In this document: positions 7,353 to 15,673 of the stretch, in pieces | How positions within the stretch are numbered: the first letter of the stretch is position 1 | Layout: the number at the start of each line of letters is the position of its first letter | Source of the DNA: JBDRED01 sp043820025 [NCBI: Elusimicrobiota bacterium] | GTDB taxonomy: Bacteria; RUG730; JBDRED01 | DNA: 38,467 bases | Reading direction: 5' to 3' | NCBI GenBank assembly: GCA_043820025.1 | Contig: JBDRED010000022.1 | Location: 1 to 38,467 of the forward strand | Notes under the pieces: generated by a model | What the model saw: the letters and a program-made list of their open reading frames with translations, nothing else | The model's database searches: none | Told to the model about the DNA's origin: nothing | Translations under genes and position numbers: made by a program

Positions 7353-8924
7353 ATGATGGATAAAATAATTTATATTACAACGCCGATTTATTATGTTAAT
7401 GATGTCCCGCATATCGGGCATGCTTACACAACTATAGCAGCCGATGTTTTAGCAAGATATTACCGCGCTCATGGAATGAATGTGCATTTTTTGACAGGCA
7501 CTGATGAGCATGGCCAAAAGATTGAAGACAGCGCGAAAAAAAAAGGAGTAGATCCAAAGACATTTACTGATGAAATAGCACAAGCATTTAAAGAGTTATG
7601 GAATGCGCTGAATATATCTAATAATGATTTTATTAGAACAACTGATGATAAGCATGTAAGAACTGTGCAGGAAATATTTAAGAAGCTCTATGATAAGGAA
7701 GATATTTATAAAGGCGAGTATGAAGGATGGTATTGCGTTCACTGCGAAACATACTATCCGGAAACTGATCTTAATGAAGGGAAGGAATGCCCTGACTGCA
7801 AGAGGCCTCTTTCTCAGGTAAAGGAGGACGCGTATTTTTTTAATCTCTCAAAATACGAGGATAAGCTCTTAAAGTATTATGAAGATAATCCTGAGTTCAT
7901 GATGCCTGTCTTTCGCGGAAATGAGATGAAGAACTTTATAAAGAACGGGTTAAAGGACCTGTGCGTTACGCGTAAAAAGGTTAAGTGGGCTATACCTGTG
8001 CCATTTGATGAGGAGCATACTGTATATGTTTGGTTTGACGCGCTCATAAATTATATATCAGCTATTAATTTTATTGGCGATAAGAATGCGGAAAAGAAAT
8101 TTGAAAATTATTGGCCGTGCGATATACATTTTATTGGAAAGGAAATTTTTAAATTTCATACTATTATTTGGCCTGCAATGCTGTTCGCTCTAGGCCTTGA
8201 GCCTCCAAAAAAGGTTTTTGGACATGGCTGGTGGACTGTAGAGGGCAATAAGATGTCAAAGTCTGTTGGTAATGTTGTTGACCCGCGCGATGTGATTAAA
8301 GAATATAATGGCAATGAAGATGTGTTAAGGTATTTTGTTTTAAGAGAAGTCCCGTTTGGCAGTGACGGAGATTTTTCGCATACCGGGCTGGAACAGAGAT
8401 ATAATTCTGAGCTTGCGAATGATTTGGGGAATCTTTTTTCGCGTGTTTTGAATATGATAGGAAAATATGCGGATGGAATCGTTCCGGATAAGTCAATATC
8501 CGGGGGCGCCTTAATAACTAAGGCGCAAGAGAGCGGGGAAAGGTATGAAACTTCTATGGGTAAGGCGGATTTTTATAAAGCGTTAATTTATATCTGGGAG
8601 CTGATCAGCGAGGCGAATAAGTATGTCGAGGATAGAGCGCCGTGGAAGCTTGCAAAAAATGAAGTATCAAGAGAAGAATTGAAACAGGTATTATTTGACC
8701 TGGCGGCAGTATTAGCGCTTGTCGCCAGATTTCTTTTTCCGTTTATGCCTAAGACAGCTAAAAAAATGTGGAGTCAGCTTGGTTTGCAGTGTTTAGAAAA
8801 GGAGATTAATATTGCCGTCAAAGCAGGAGAAAAGCCGATAATAGATTGGAAACAAATTATGAAAAATAGAAAGATTGGAAATATTGAATCATTATTCCCC
8901 AGGAAAGAAAAAAATGATAATTGA
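7353..8924 (+). CDS. metG: Methionyl-tRNA synthetase
   Basis: Charges tRNA(Met) with methionine. Class I motifs are intact: HIGH (20-23), KMSKS (300-304) and one four-cysteine zinc knuckle (C128, C131, C146, C149). The anticodon-binding helical domain contains EDRAPWKLAK. At 523 residues it lacks the extra C-terminal tRNA-binding (EMAP/Arc1-like) domain found in longer forms. The frame stays open back to 7290, but the added residues come from the palindromic leader, and family members begin a few residues before TTPIYYVND; GAGGAG just before 7353 supports ATG 7353 or 7356. Its last 11 bases overlap tatD, suggesting translational coupling. Confidence 0.95.
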   Translation: MMDKIIYITTPIYYVNDVPHIGHAYTTIAADVLARYYRAHGMNVHFLTGTDEHGQKIEDSAKKKGVDPKTFTDEIAQAFKELWNALNISNNDFIRTTDDKHVRTVQEIFKKLYDKEDIYKGEYEGWYCVHCETYYPETDLNEGKECPDCKRPLSQVKEDAYFFNLSKYEDKLLKYYEDNPEFMMPVFRGNEMKNFIKNGLKDLCVTRKKVKWAIPVPFDEEHTVYVWFDALINYISAINFIGDKNAEKKFENYWPCDIHFIGKEIFKFHTIIWPAMLFALGLEPPKKVFGHGWWTVEGNKMSKSVGNVVDPRDVIKEYNGNEDVLRYFVLREVPFGSDGDFSHTGLEQRYNSELANDLGNLFSRVLNMIGKYADGIVPDKSISGGALITKAQESGERYETSMGKADFYKALIYIWELISEANKYVEDRAPWKLAKNEVSREELKQVLFDLAAVLALVARFLFPFMPKTAKKMWSQLGLQCLEKEINIAVKAGEKPIIDWKQIMKNRKIGNIESLFPRKEKNDN

Positions 8925-9681
8925 TACGCATGTGCATCTTACGCTGGAAGAGTTTGACTCCGACAGAAATGAAACGATTGATAGAGCATATAAAGCGGAT
9001 GTTAAGATGTTTATTGAGGTTGGATTTAGCGTAGAAAGGTCATTGAAGGTTTTCGAGTTTGCTAAAAAAACAGAAAATGTTTATTGCAGTCTCGGAATTC
9101 ATCCGCATGACGCGCTTGAGATAAAGGATATAAAAGGCGTTAATGCTCTTTTAGAAAAATCAAAGGATCCAAAGGTTGTTGCGTGGGGCGAGATAGGGCT
9201 GGATTATTTCAGAGACCTTTCTCCAAGAGATGTTCAAAAAGATTGTTTTACTAAACAGCTTGGATTTGCAAATGAGCAGGGTCTGCCGGTTATTATTCAC
9301 TGCCGCGACGCGCATGCTGATATGAAAAAAATATTATCTGTGAATAAAGGAATAATAATTAAGGGCGTTGTGCATTCATTTTCCGGAAATACAGAGGACG
9401 CAAAGTATTATAATGAGCTTGGGCTTAAGATAGGGGTCGGTTGTCCGATAACATATCCAAAGAGCGATACATTGAGGCAGGTAGTTAAGAATATTCCCCT
9501 GACTGAGATCTTACTTGAGACAGACGCTCCATATCTGCCGCCGCAGCCGTTCAGAGGCAAAAGAAATGAGTCGGCATACCTTACCTATGTGATAGATGAG
9601 ATAGTTAAGATAAAAGGAATCTCTAAAGAAGAGGTTGCGGATATTACAACGAATACAGCAAGAAATTTATTTGGAATATAG
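8914..9681 (+). CDS. tatD: TatD-family metal-dependent deoxyribonuclease
   Basis: Predicted amidohydrolase-fold DNase, implicated in DNA repair or 3'-5' DNA trimming. The 256-residue product begins MIIDTHVHL with metal ligands H6 and H8, followed by GEIGLDY (E93), IHCRDA (H129), VHSFSG (H154) and ETDAPYLPP (D204), a complete TatD ligand set. ATG 8914 is preferred over 8875 because AGGAAAG (8901-8907) precedes it and the family starts at the HxH strand. It overlaps the end of metG by 11 bases; metG-tatD adjacency is widespread in bacteria. Confidence 0.93.
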   Translation: MIIDTHVHLTLEEFDSDRNETIDRAYKADVKMFIEVGFSVERSLKVFEFAKKTENVYCSLGIHPHDALEIKDIKGVNALLEKSKDPKVVAWGEIGLDYFRDLSPRDVQKDCFTKQLGFANEQGLPVIIHCRDAHADMKKILSVNKGIIIKGVVHSFSGNTEDAKYYNELGLKIGVGCPITYPKSDTLRQVVKNIPLTEILLETDAPYLPPQPFRGKRNESAYLTYVIDEIVKIKGISKEEVADITTNTARNLFGI

Positions 9682-9771
9682 GGAGAGGCCCTAAAATTTT
9701 AAATATTAACTAAACTTTAAAGTCTGCGGAATAGGAGCCTTTACAGGAAATGACATTGTGTGGGAATTATA

Positions 9772-10875
9772 ATGGGGAATAAAATATTAGTTATAGCCGA
9801 TGATTTGACAGGAGCCGGAGACATTGCTTATTGGGCTCTTGAGAAAAATCTTAAGGTAATAATCGATGTTAATAATATAGAAAATGAATTTCCAAAGAAC
9901 GCGGATGTTTTAATTAAAAACACGAACACAAGACATAGCGCAGTTGATAAGGCCTATAAAAGCGTTTTCGATATCTGCGTGTGGGCAAGATCCCAAAAAA
10001 TAAAGTATGTTTATAAAAAAATTGATTCGGCGCTTAGAGGTAATTTTGTCAGAGAAATAGACGCTGTATGCGACGCTTTGAGTATTACGTTTATGCCGCT
10101 TGTTGCCGCGTTTCCTGAACAGGGAAGAACAACAAAGAATGGGCATCATTTTATAAACGGAATACTCATTAATAAGAGCGAATTCAGTAAAGATCCAAAA
10201 GCGCCTGTTACTGAATCTTATATACCGGGTTTTATAAAACGAGCGTCCGGTAATGCGGATAGAATTACGGTTTATGACGCTGAGACTTCCGGTGATATGC
10301 AGAATATTGTAAATAAAATTGATTTAACCCGGAGAAATATGCCGGGCGGTTATTGCTCGGCTTCAGGCGCGTCCAGATTTTTTGGAGAGCTTCTGAAGAC
10401 TTGGACTATTCCTCACAGAAAAGAGAAAGAGTTTAGTATTGACGGATTTGACTGTATTGTGATAATCTGCGGAAGCGTAAATCCTGCCAGCCGCAGGCAG
10501 GCAGAGTTTTTAATAGCGGAAAAGGAATTAGAGATAAAAGAAACTACGCTTGGTTATGATTATTATTCAAAAGAAAATATGTATCTTTGTATAACGCCTG
10601 ATAATAAGCTTAGAAAGTTTGATCTTTCATTAATTGCCATAAAAACGCAAAATATTTTGAAAAACGTAAAAAAGCCGCTCATTATAGTATGTGGCGGCGA
10701 TACAGCCCGGGCTGTTTGCGGACAGCTTAAAATAAATATTTTAGAAGGAATACAAGGTATCGCGCCGGGAATAATAACTGCTAAGGATATATCGAGCGCG
10801 AAATATATTATTCTTAAACCGGGCGGATTTGGCGAAAAGAATTTATTGGTAAATCTTATTAAGGGCGGATTATAA
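9772..10875 (+). CDS. Four-carbon acid sugar kinase family protein (DUF1537, OtnK/DtnK-like)
   Basis: The 367-residue protein has the two-part architecture of this kinase family: N-terminal ADDLTGAGD (9-17) and KKIDSALRGN (82-91) for sugar-acid binding, a PLVAAFPEQGRTT strand-turn, and C-terminal nucleotide-binding GGDTARAV and KPGGFGEKN. Known members phosphorylate threonate, erythronate or related acids. It is shorter than the usual ~420 residues and lacks the customary neighbours (pdxA-like dehydrogenase, aldolase, isomerase), so the substrate cannot be assigned. ATG 9772 is chosen with GGGA at 9762-9765; GTG 9760 is an alternative. Its stop codon directly abuts the ATG of the next gene, implying coupled expression with the secreted GH57-like protein. 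Confidence 0.8.
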   Translation: MGNKILVIADDLTGAGDIAYWALEKNLKVIIDVNNIENEFPKNADVLIKNTNTRHSAVDKAYKSVFDICVWARSQKIKYVYKKIDSALRGNFVREIDAVCDALSITFMPLVAAFPEQGRTTKNGHHFINGILINKSEFSKDPKAPVTESYIPGFIKRASGNADRITVYDAETSGDMQNIVNKIDLTRRNMPGGYCSASGASRFFGELLKTWTIPHRKEKEFSIDGFDCIVIICGSVNPASRRQAEFLIAEKELEIKETTLGYDYYSKENMYLCITPDNKLRKFDLSLIAIKTQNILKNVKKPLIIVCGGDTARAVCGQLKINILEGIQGIAPGIITAKDISSAKYIILKPGGFGEKNLLVNLIKGGL

Positions 10876-13422
10876 ATGAAAAGGATTGTTTTCCCTGTTT
10901 TATTATTTATTCTTGTTTTTGCGGTTATTGTCCACGCGCAGGATGAGGATAAATTAAAGACTATGACGGTTGTTGAAAATGATACAAATAGTTTTCAGCC
11001 TGAGGAAGACACTGCAAGCGTTGATTCATTTGATATGGAAACATATCAGTTTGAAATAGATACAATGGATGCTGTTTCACAGGAAACCGATATATATCAG
11101 TCTGAAGGAGATACGGTATTCTTAATAAACAGCGGTATTGATATGCAGTATGTGTGGAATGAATACGCATATTTGCCGGCTATTGAAAAAGCGCTGATGA
11201 ATACAAACAGCCTATTTAATATTTTAAAAAAATATTTTAAAAACAGCCAAATCGCAGCCGCAGTAAGGCCGGAGATATTAGACTATATATTAATGGATAA
11301 TAAGAATAATCTCTACCATACAATTTTTAATAGCGCTGTAAATGATATGATTGAAGGCCATAAGGAATTTATTCTTTCAAATTTTGTTACATTGCCTGAA
11401 GAGTATTCCTGGGATGATTTTCCCGAATATAAAGAGCTGGCTGTAAAGACCGGTTATGGGATCGGTGTGTCGACTAGTATTATTTCATCAATTAATCGTC
11501 AGAATATTATAGATATATTGGTATGGTTTAATATTGTATGGCTTGGCGATGAATATATATCTGATAGGTTTATTATTAAACTTAAGAACAAAGGAAAATA
11601 TTTTACAGAAAAAGAGTTAAGCGCTTTACTTGAGTTTAAGAATGAAAAACTAGAACACGCAAAAAATATTTATAAAGACCTTCCAAAAAACTGGCAAAAG
11701 GTGGTTCTGCCATATAACTCGATTTCGATTCCGCTGTTATTGCAGGCAGATATTTCTAAACTATATAGACAGGCAGGTTATATTTTTCCGCGAAAAGAAT
11801 TTCAATCAAGATATGACGCTGTTCAAAACTGCGCCAGAGCTAATTATATTTTCAAAAAATATTTTTCACAAGAACCCGACGGCATATTAATTACAGCAGG
11901 AAGTATAAGCAAGAATGCGTTAGACGCGTTCAAAATAGCGGGGTTTAATTTTATTATTAACAACACGCCTTCTTATAAAGATATGGCCGCAGCGCTTGAA
12001 CATGGAGAGAATAAAATTTACGTTATTAGCAGTAATATCCGGATTGAGCAATATCGGGGATCATTTCAGGATGTTAACAGAATAATACAAGATGCGCGCG
12101 CGCAGAGCGATTTGCTTAAGGGGAAAGGGGTTGTTCCCGTATGGGTTCTGCAGGATGAGTGGAGAGGCATTGAATGGGAAGATAAGGAGAGAATATTGTC
12201 TTTCCTTTTTGAAGAGGTTCGCAAAGGAATAAAATTAAAAAGCATACAAGGATTAAAATCTGAGTATATGCTGGACGGCAAAGATTATTCGGCAATGGTA
12301 TTGGGACTAAGGAAGATAAAAGAAATGGATGTTAGTAATGTTCCATATGTTTTTGATATAGATGTTGAAAGCGCGTATATTGGCGAAGAATGGCAGAATG
12401 ATTATTGGAATACGCTTGCTGCGCTTTGGGATAGGATGGATGAGTATAAAAACAGCGGATCAGCTGATTATGAAACTGTGCGTATTCTTGAAAAGGCTAT
12501 AGGGCGGTTAGAAAGCGTAGAATGGTTTAAGAATGTTTTTAGAAACGATATGCGCGCTGATATGCATGTTATACGCGAGGCAGCGTTTAATAGCAGTATT
12601 CAGACCATACGCGGACTTTTAACAAAAGAGAATTTATCGCGTATACGGAAAAAATCCGAAGGCGCTCAAAAGCCTATACAGCAAGAATTTTTTGAAGCTA
12701 ATGAAGATATGAATATTACATATGCGTCTTCAAATATTGGTTTTGATATTATAGAATCATCAGGCGATGATTATGGGCCCGGCACATATATGTATCCGCA
12801 AAATAATTCTATGATAAAAGGAGTATTAGATTTAAGAAGGTTTTCAATGCGCAAAAGGGAAAACGAGGTCGAGTTTAACATAATGCTTTCAAATTTGGAA
12901 AATCCTTTGAATGCGCCAAATGGTTTTTCTATGCCTGTTGTAGATATTTATATTGACCTTAATGGAAGGAGCGCTTTAGGAAGCGCAAGACTGCTTCCTG
13001 GAAGAGGAGCATTTACTGTTCCTGAAAACGCTTGGGAATACTGCGTATCAGTAAATGGATGGAACAGCGCGCTGTATAAGGTTGATATGAATAATAAGAT
13101 TGTTAGAATTTTAGACGGGTTAAAAGTTAGGGCAAATAAAGAGGCAGGAGTAATATCGGTATTGGTTCCAAAGGATGCTTTAAGGGGAGATCCTTATTTG
13201 TGGAGATATATTGTGCTAACCTGCGGCTATGATCCTGATAATGAGGCAGATAATATATTGTATGTGCAAAAGGAAGCAGATGTTCATTATTTCGGAGGAA
13301 AGAAAGGCGAGGTGTCTTCAAATATAATTGACGTTATTCTTCCTAAAGGCATGACTCAAAAAGAGGTGTTAGATAAAGATGGGCGCAATGTTGCTGAAAT
13401 TCCCGCTGTAGCTGTAAATTAA
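10876..13422 (+). CDS. Secreted GH57-like protein with apparently lost catalytic residues plus glucodextranase-like C-terminal domain
   Basis: An 848-residue protein with a signal peptide (residues 1-21, cleavage near VHA-QDE) and an acidic linker (about 22-90). Residues ~90-585 follow the GH57 order: DILVWFNIVWLG (212-223, family QVWFNLAWF), KGKYFTEKEL, a Tyr-Pro-rich strand, then GILITAGSISKNAL (336-349). This last segment aligns with the family nucleophile motif GLWPSEGSVS, but the catalytic Glu position is A341 and W-P are L-I. The family HP before the PLL strand is missing (YNSISIPLL, 280-288), and the second acidic motif DGEN reads DIDVES (494-499). Residues ~625-820 resemble the glucodextranase/DOMON-like beta domain (GPGTYMYP, VVDIYIDLNG, WEYCVSVNGW). 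I infer a carbohydrate-binding pseudo-enzyme outside the cytoplasmic membrane. It starts one base after the kinase stop. Confidence 0.75.
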   Translation: MKRIVFPVLLFILVFAVIVHAQDEDKLKTMTVVENDTNSFQPEEDTASVDSFDMETYQFEIDTMDAVSQETDIYQSEGDTVFLINSGIDMQYVWNEYAYLPAIEKALMNTNSLFNILKKYFKNSQIAAAVRPEILDYILMDNKNNLYHTIFNSAVNDMIEGHKEFILSNFVTLPEEYSWDDFPEYKELAVKTGYGIGVSTSIISSINRQNIIDILVWFNIVWLGDEYISDRFIIKLKNKGKYFTEKELSALLEFKNEKLEHAKNIYKDLPKNWQKVVLPYNSISIPLLLQADISKLYRQAGYIFPRKEFQSRYDAVQNCARANYIFKKYFSQEPDGILITAGSISKNALDAFKIAGFNFIINNTPSYKDMAAALEHGENKIYVISSNIRIEQYRGSFQDVNRIIQDARAQSDLLKGKGVVPVWVLQDEWRGIEWEDKERILSFLFEEVRKGIKLKSIQGLKSEYMLDGKDYSAMVLGLRKIKEMDVSNVPYVFDIDVESAYIGEEWQNDYWNTLAALWDRMDEYKNSGSADYETVRILEKAIGRLESVEWFKNVFRNDMRADMHVIREAAFNSSIQTIRGLLTKENLSRIRKKSEGAQKPIQQEFFEANEDMNITYASSNIGFDIIESSGDDYGPGTYMYPQNNSMIKGVLDLRRFSMRKRENEVEFNIMLSNLENPLNAPNGFSMPVVDIYIDLNGRSALGSARLLPGRGAFTVPENAWEYCVSVNGWNSALYKVDMNNKIVRILDGLKVRANKEAGVISVLVPKDALRGDPYLWRYIVLTCGYDPDNEADNILYVQKEADVHYFGGKKGEVSSNIIDVILPKGMTQKEVLDKDGRNVAEIPAVAVN

Positions 13423-13453
13423 ATCACGATGCGTAATGAAAAAAGGAGAAGAT

Positions 13454-14389
13454 ATGGCCAAAACAAGGGTTCTTATAGTAGATGACGACAAGGATTTAGT
13501 AAAGGTGCTGAGTTACGCGTTTAAAAATAAAAAATACGACGTTAGTAATGCTTATAATGGCGAAGAAGCGCTTGAAAAGGTGTCTGAGTTTATGCCTGAC
13601 CTTATTATCCTTGATGTTATTATGCCGAGGATGAATGGATTTGACGTTTGCTCTGCGCTTAGAGAAAGCGGATCAACAAGCCTTATACCGATTATCATGC
13701 TGACAATAGACGACATGCATGCTGATAAAATAAAAGCTTTAGAAAAAGGCGCTGATGAGTATATAACAAAGCCTTTTGATTTGGATGAACTTATTGCCAG
13801 GGCAGAGGGGCTTTTAGCTAGAACGAAAAAGCAGCTTTTAGCGAGTCCTTTAACACTGCTCCCGGGGAGTATAATGGTAGAGGAGGCTATTAGGCGAAAA
13901 ATATCTAAGCGCGAAAAATTTGCAGCCGCATATCTTGATCTGGATAATTTTAAGATTTACAACGACTGTTATGGTTATGGCGAGGGCGATGTAATCATAC
14001 GCTTTACTGCCAAAATCATAGTTGATGTAATAAAGAATTTTGGGAATGAACAGGATGTTGTAGGACATATTGGAGGAGACGATTTTATTTTTCTAACATC
14101 GCCTGATAAAATTGATAGAATCGGTTCTGAAATAATTAAGCGGTTTGATATGACTATAAAAAATCATTATCATGCGGAAGATTTAAAAAAAGGCCACATA
14201 CTTGCTATGAACAGGCAGGGCGAAGAAGAAAAGTTTCCAATTATGACAATATCCATTGGCGCGCTGACTAATGAAAATAGGCACATACATCATTATGCGC
14301 AGGTTGTTCAAATATTGGCAGAGGTAAAAAAATATGCAAAACAGCATGAAGGCGTCAGCTTCTATTTTAAAGACAGACGAAAAAAATAA
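13454..14389 (+). CDS. Response regulator with REC and GGDEF-like domains
   Basis: The 311-residue protein starts at ATG 13454 behind AAAAGGAGA (13441-13449), not at the upstream ATG 13436. The receiver domain (1-120) has D10, D11, phospho-acceptor D54 (LIILDVIMPRMNG), T84 and K106 (TKPFD). After a helical linker, residues ~155-305 form a diguanylate-cyclase-type domain with DLDNFKIYNDCYG (161-173) and GGDDF (207-211) in place of GGDEF, then MTISIGAL. The allosteric I-site RxxD is absent (NEQD at 198-201). It may make cyclic di-GMP or be an inactive sensor. No transmembrane part. It overlaps the following RNA methyltransferase by 56 bases. The cognate kinase could be the PAS kinase at 17153, but that is only proximity. 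Confidence 0.85.
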   Translation: MAKTRVLIVDDDKDLVKVLSYAFKNKKYDVSNAYNGEEALEKVSEFMPDLIILDVIMPRMNGFDVCSALRESGSTSLIPIIMLTIDDMHADKIKALEKGADEYITKPFDLDELIARAEGLLARTKKQLLASPLTLLPGSIMVEEAIRRKISKREKFAAAYLDLDNFKIYNDCYGYGEGDVIIRFTAKIIVDVIKNFGNEQDVVGHIGGDDFIFLTSPDKIDRIGSEIIKRFDMTIKNHYHAEDLKKGHILAMNRQGEEEKFPIMTISIGALTNENRHIHHYAQVVQILAEVKKYAKQHEGVSFYFKDRRKK

Positions 14390-15518
14390 CAATATCTGCA
14401 GGTATTTTGGTATATGCGGCGCATGTTCCTTGCGCGATAAAGCGTATCAAGATCAATTGACTCATAAGAAAAATAATCTAATAACTTTATTTGCCGATAG
14501 TTCATTACCGGACGCCAAAGAAATTGATATTACAGCTTCGCCTGATATAGATTACTATAGAAATAAAATGGAATTTACATTTGGAGTTTGGGACGATTCA
14601 TTAGCTCTTGGCCTGCATGAAAGAAATCGGTATTATCATATAATTGATTTAGAAGAATGTTATATGCAGTCAAAATATACTATGACGGTCGTTGATATTA
14701 CGCGTAAATGGGCAAACGCGAATAATATAGACGCATATCATAAAAAGAGAAGGACAGGAATATTAAGGCACTTAGTAATTAAAGATACTAAACACAATGA
14801 AGGCTTGATGGTTCATCTTATTGCCGCAAAGCAAATAGATGTTACAAAGTTAGTAGAAGAATTAAAATTAAAAGCGCCTCTTAAAAGTTTTTACTTTAGT
14901 ATTAATAAAGGTTTCTCTGATGTTGCCGCGGCTGAAGAAACAACGCATGTTTACGGTGATAAATTACTGACTGAGAAAATCGCGGATAAGACTCTTTCTG
15001 TAGGGATTAATAGTTTTTTTCAGGTTAATCCGAGACAGGTGGCAAATTTGTATAAAAAGTCTAAGGAATGGATAGGAAAAGGCGAAATGTTGATTGATCT
15101 TTATTGCGGGGTTGGCGGGTTCGGAATATTCCTCGCAGATAATTTTGAAAAGGTTATTGGTATAGAATTAAATGATGACGCGATAAGGCTGGCTGAATAT
15201 AACTCAAAGCAAAATAAAATAAAAAATATAGAGTTCATTTCAGGCGATTCGCATAAAATACTGAGCGAAATTTCATTAGTGCAGGATGTTAAGATACTTG
15301 TAGACCCGCCTAGATGCGGGATGGATAAAGGCGCAATAAAAAGAATTTTGGATTTTATGCCTGAAACAATTATTTATGTTTCGTGCAACCCTAAATCATT
15401 GGTCAGAGATTTAGCAATATTTAAAGAAGCGTATGAGATAGAAAGAATTTGCGCGTTTGACATGTTTCCTCATACTGAGCATGTTGAGGTTATGGTAAAG
15501 CTTGCAGGCAGAGGATAA
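14334..15518 (+). CDS. 23S rRNA/tRNA (uracil-5-)-methyltransferase, RlmD/TrmA (COG2265) family
   Basis: Transfers a methyl group from SAM to C5 of a uridine in structured RNA. The 394-residue protein has an iron-sulfur motif (C22, C28, C31 and C109), INSFFQVNPRQ (225-235), SAM-binding DLYCGVGGFG (255-264), VDPPRCGMDKG (323-333), the nucleophile Cys351 in YVSCNP, and the general base in FPHTEHVE (E385). It lacks the N-terminal TRAM domain of E. coli RlmD, so the target (rRNA U747, U1939 or tRNA U54) is undecided. AGAGGT (14320-14325) eight bases before ATG 14334 supports this start within the end of the regulator gene; ATG 14346 is an alternative. Confidence 0.9.
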   Translation: MQNSMKASASILKTDEKNNNICRYFGICGACSLRDKAYQDQLTHKKNNLITLFADSSLPDAKEIDITASPDIDYYRNKMEFTFGVWDDSLALGLHERNRYYHIIDLEECYMQSKYTMTVVDITRKWANANNIDAYHKKRRTGILRHLVIKDTKHNEGLMVHLIAAKQIDVTKLVEELKLKAPLKSFYFSINKGFSDVAAAEETTHVYGDKLLTEKIADKTLSVGINSFFQVNPRQVANLYKKSKEWIGKGEMLIDLYCGVGGFGIFLADNFEKVIGIELNDDAIRLAEYNSKQNKIKNIEFISGDSHKILSEISLVQDVKILVDPPRCGMDKGAIKRILDFMPETIIYVSCNPKSLVRDLAIFKEAYEIERICAFDMFPHTEHVEVMVKLAGRG

Positions 15519-15590
15519 TTTTGAGGACATTGCGCTTAGTAATATTATAAAAAAGTATTATGTCACAATAAATAGTAGAAAATTGAATAA

Positions 15591-15618
15591 TTGACAAAAT
15601 AAGTTAAAGTGATATAGT
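15591..15618 (+). promoter_or_regulatory. Sigma70-type promoter of the DUF4143 ATPase gene
   Basis: TTGACA at 15591-15596 is a consensus -35; TATAGT at 15613-15618, 16 bp away, is a good -10. It lies in the 155-bp gap after the methyltransferase and 56 bp before the ATPase ATG. Confidence 0.6.
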
Positions 15619-15633
15619 ATAGTATATCACTTT
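15606..15633. promoter_or_regulatory. Palindromic operator-like dyad overlapping the -10 box
   Basis: AAAGTGATATA (15606-15616) and TATATCACTTT (15623-15633) are perfect 11-bp inverted arms around a 6-bp spacer. The dyad covers the -10 element and likely start of transcription, the usual place for a repressor dimer. The repressor is not identifiable in the window; the arms could instead be fortuitous AT-rich symmetry or form an mRNA 5' hairpin. Confidence 0.5.
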
Positions 15634-15673
15634 AGATAAAAGTGTATACATTACAATATTAGGAGTTGTAGAA

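Noticed and set aside
8875-8913. Longer TatD start inside metG
   Set aside because: Family members begin at the HxH strand and AGGAAAG precedes ATG 8914.
9678-9694. AGGGAGAGGCCCT hairpin after tatD as a terminator
   Set aside because: The stem is only about five pairs, overlaps the stop codon and lacks a proper T-run.
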